Shown here in pieces: positions 61,990-64,000 of a stretch of DNA of 64,000 bases (position 1 is the first letter of the stretch; the number at the start of each line of letters is the position of its first letter). The stretch lies in the NCBI GenBank assembly GCA_030646035.1, contig JAUSMY010000008.1, forward strand, positions 20,746 through 84,745. Reading direction: 5' to 3'. The notes under the pieces are model-generated. The model had not been told where the DNA came from and ran no database searches. It worked only from the letters and a program-made list of their open reading frames with translations. The stretch comes from Thermodesulfovibrionia bacterium. Its GTDB lineage: Bacteria; Nitrospirota; Thermodesulfovibrionia; UBA6902. The position numbers and the translations under genes are program-made.

Positions 61990-62331
61990 CTATATGCCGA
62001 ACGGATTTGCAAAGAGAACGATAAGTACGACAACAAGCGCGTAAATACAGAGAGACTCGATCATTGCAAGACCGATGATAAGGGTTGTTGTTACCTTACC
62101 TGAAGCCCCCGGGTTCCTTGCAACACCTTCAGCCGCTTTGCTAAGGCCGATACCCTGGCCGATGCCTGTACCAAAAGCAGCAAGGCCGATAGCAATACCG
62201 CAGCCGAGAACCGCCATTCCGAAATAAGCGAATTCTGCGTCTGTCTTGGCAGCGCCTTCAGCAAAAGCAGCAGGAGCCAGCAGGCATGTTACAGCAAGAG
62301 CAAGTAAAAATACAGCAAATGTCTTCTTCAT
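61990..62331 (-). CDS. atpE: ATP synthase subunit c (F-type), with signal-like extension
   Basis: A 113-residue subunit of the membrane rotor. A cleavable-looking N-terminal segment (MKKTFAVFLLALAVTCLLAPAAFA) precedes the usual two-helix hairpin, with the polar loop ARNPGA and the ion-binding Glu in AMIESLCIYALVV. A Gln in GIGQGIGL, the Ser after the Glu and a Tyr five residues after the Glu match the residues that bind sodium in known Na+ rotors, but Thr at the following position is Leu here. The ion is therefore uncertain. It is downstream of atpB; F1 genes are not nearby. Confidence 0.94.
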   Translation of the reverse strand: MKKTFAVFLLALAVTCLLAPAAFAEGAAKTDAEFAYFGMAVLGCGIAIGLAAFGTGIGQGIGLSKAAEGVARNPGASGKVTTTLIIGLAMIESLCIYALVVVLIVLFANPFGI

Positions 62332-62373
62332 TTTTTTCCTCCTTTCCTTTAAACTTTGGATTATTATTTATCT

Positions 62374-63045
62374 TTAATGCGCTTCCTCAACCGCACCAGC
62401 CAGATACAGAACAGTAAGCAGCACAAAAACATAAGCCTGAATTACAGATACGAGAACTCCAAGCCCCAATATTGCCGAGGGGATGATTGCCGGAGCCAAA
62501 AAAACCAATATCATGATTATCTTGTGTTTCGCGATCATATTCCCGAAGAGCCTGACCGCTAATGTCAACGGCCTGGCAAGATGTCCTATCACCTCTATAA
62601 AGAACATCAGCACCATCAGAGGAAATGCAACGATCGACCTCATGGGACCAACAAAATGTTTTATATAGCTGAGCTTGTGTATCTTGATCCCGTAAAAATG
62701 CGTAGCCAGAAAAACAGGTATGGCAAGAGATGCCGTCATATTAAGATCACTGGTAGGAGCCTCAAAGCCAGGGATAAGCCCAAGAAAATTACATGTAAGT
62801 ATATAAAGGAAGAGTGTTGCGATAAGCGGGAAAAAGTAACGGCCCATATGGCCGATAGATGCCTCAGCCAGGTCAAGCAGAAATTCGACTAAGGTTTCAG
62901 CAAAATTCTGCACGCCGGTAGGTACCACTTTTAGTGATAGCCTTACAGCAACCGCAAAGACAAGAAGAATTATTGTAGCAATCCAGGCATATGATACTGA
63001 ACCCGGTATTCCGCTGATATGAAAAAATAAAGGGAGTTCTTTCAT
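62374..63045 (-). CDS. atpB: ATP synthase subunit a
   Basis: A 223-residue integral membrane stator subunit with five or six helices. The essential Arg is in LAVRLFGNMIA (about residue 165), and the C-terminal helix carries VSVIQAYVFVLLTVLYL. It is the first gene of an atpB-atpE pair, 42 bases before atpE. The Fo b subunit and F1 genes are elsewhere, as is common in genomes with a split ATP synthase operon. Confidence 0.96.
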   Translation of the reverse strand: MKELPLFFHISGIPGSVSYAWIATIILLVFAVAVRLSLKVVPTGVQNFAETLVEFLLDLAEASIGHMGRYFFPLIATLFLYILTCNFLGLIPGFEAPTSDLNMTASLAIPVFLATHFYGIKIHKLSYIKHFVGPMRSIVAFPLMVLMFFIEVIGHLARPLTLAVRLFGNMIAKHKIIMILVFLAPAIIPSAILGLGVLVSVIQAYVFVLLTVLYLAGAVEEAH

Positions 63046-63069
63046 CCAATTCCTCCAAAAATTGCATTA

Positions 63070-63099
63070 ATAATAATCCAGCATATTACTGCATGTCAA
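63070..63099 (-). promoter_or_regulatory. Sigma-70 promoter of atpBE
   Basis: On the minus strand, TTGACA (63099-63094), 18 bases, TATTAT (63075-63070), 24 bases before the atpB start codon. Confidence 0.6.
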
Positions 63100-63157
63100 G
63101 CTATGAATTTAATAATTTGAAAAACTTATAGGATAAGCGCCTATTGCTGAATAAACA

Positions 63158-63192
63158 AAGAAGGCCCGGTTTTTAAACCGAGCCTTCTTTTA
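63158..63192 (-). terminator. rRNA operon terminator
   Basis: AAAGAAGGCCCGGTTT (63158-63173) pairs with AAACCGAGCCTTCTTT (63175-63190) nearly perfectly. On the minus strand it follows 5S rRNA and ends in a T-rich stretch. Confidence 0.8.
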
Positions 63193-63200
63193 AATTTTAA

Positions 63201-63316
63201 TCCGGCGACTACCTACTTTCCCAGGGCCTCGCAGCCCAAGTATCATCGGCCATGGAGGACTTAACTGCCGTGTTCGGAATGGGAACGGGTGTTGCCCCTC
63301 CGGCATTGCCACCGGA
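63201..63316 (-). rRNA. rrf: 5S ribosomal RNA
   Basis: About 116 bases. On the minus strand the conserved core CCCATTCCGAACACGG and the ends CCGGTGGC and GTAGTCGCCGGA that close the terminal helix are present. It lies about 50 bases downstream of tRNA-Ala, with no 23S gene between them. Confidence 0.93.
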
Positions 63317-63367
63317 AATTTTTCATACTTGGTGATGAACTATAACATTTTAAAAAAAATAAATCAA

Positions 63368-63443
63368 TGGTGGAGGTGAACGGGATCGAACCGATGACCT
63401 CCTGGTTGCAAACCAGGCGCTCTCCCAGCTGAGCTAATTCCCC
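63368..63443 (-). tRNA. tRNA-Ala (TGC) with a mismatched acceptor stem
   Basis: The D arm, anticodon loop (TTTGCAA) and T loop (TTCGATC) are normal and CCA is encoded. The acceptor ends GGGGAAT and CACCTCC pair only in the first four positions, including one G-U; positions 5 to 7 do not pair. The T stem also has one U-U mismatch. It lies in the rRNA operon between tRNA-Ile and 5S. Confidence 0.85.
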
Positions 63444-63450
63444 GAAAAGC

Positions 63451-63527
<77 letters not shown>

Positions 63528-63750
63528 TCTCGAACTCTGTCGCCATCAGAACCCCACCGAGTCCTGATTTCAGAACCAGCCCTGACCCCTCGCCGTCGCC
63601 GCCCCCGCGTTTTCTGCGAAGCCGGCGCGCCGGCGAAAGAACCCGGTTCTCTCAAAACTAGACAGAACGTGTGCACATAACCTGTTTTCGTACCAGATCG
63701 ATCATTGATTATCCGACTCCGCCCGCTTGCGCGGACATTGTCAGATGCTC

Positions 63751-64000
<250 letters not shown>

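Overview
The window looks like chromosomal sequence from an anaerobic, Gram-negative-type bacterium with sulfur and metal metabolism. My best guess is a Nitrospirota (Thermodesulfovibrionia-like) lineage. This is inference, from moderate GC content, a long-form class II fructose-bisphosphate aldolase next to a PPi-type phosphofructokinase, an ExtKL-type multiheme cytochrome, PEP-CTERM sorting, TauE-type anion exporters with many universal stress proteins, and an RND pump with a TolC channel (so an outer membrane). Most of the window is ordinary core chromosome. No prophage, integrase, insertion sequence or CRISPR array was found.

Layout. 1-5.7 kb: the tail of a small periplasmic protein, an M16 peptidase pair, a PilT-like ATPase and a DUF4139 protein. 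5.7-9.5 kb: an accessory patch with a PEP-CTERM protein, a beta-propeller protein with a TolC-like tail, and a divergent Cro/CI-like regulator pair. 9.5-18.4 kb: ten tightly packed minus-strand genes (amidase, GerMN protein, murI, rph, radC, purH, purD, purE, trpC, argB). 18.5-24.4 kb: aldolase, PPi-type phosphofructokinase, a cysteine-rich membrane protein and hisGCB. 24.7-25.9 kb: a pentaheme cytochrome whose reading frame continues through an in-frame TGA, followed by a SECIS-like hairpin; this is probably a selenoprotein of the ExtKL family. Then come a lipoprotein and tRNA-Leu.

26.7-41.8 kb is the most unusual region. Two NtrC-type two-component systems each sit beside an operon preceded by a sigma-54-like promoter and a pair of inverted-repeat sites. 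Both operons combine a TauE/SafE anion permease, universal stress proteins, and small proteins sharing a roughly 25-residue module (consensus FE-x4-A-x2-FAE-x-x-E-x2-TA). The module stands alone, in tandem, or fused to or inserted into stress-protein-like domains. I do not recognise it as a described family. The 3' end of the second operon is decaying (a frameshifted DUF202 gene and an N-terminally deleted PEP-synthase-like gene).

41.8-63 kb: galT, HD-GYP and REC-PAS signalling genes, a thioredoxin-reductase-like flavoprotein with an altered pyridine-nucleotide site, uvrB, a macro-domain protein, an ABC exporter, a 126-bp MITE-like element, a metallophosphoesterase, a TetR-controlled RND pump operon, a Fic protein, ftsY and atpBE. 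The window ends in an rRNA operon read on the minus strand (16S 3' end, tRNA-Ile, tRNA-Ala, 5S) with no 23S gene between tRNA-Ala and 5S.
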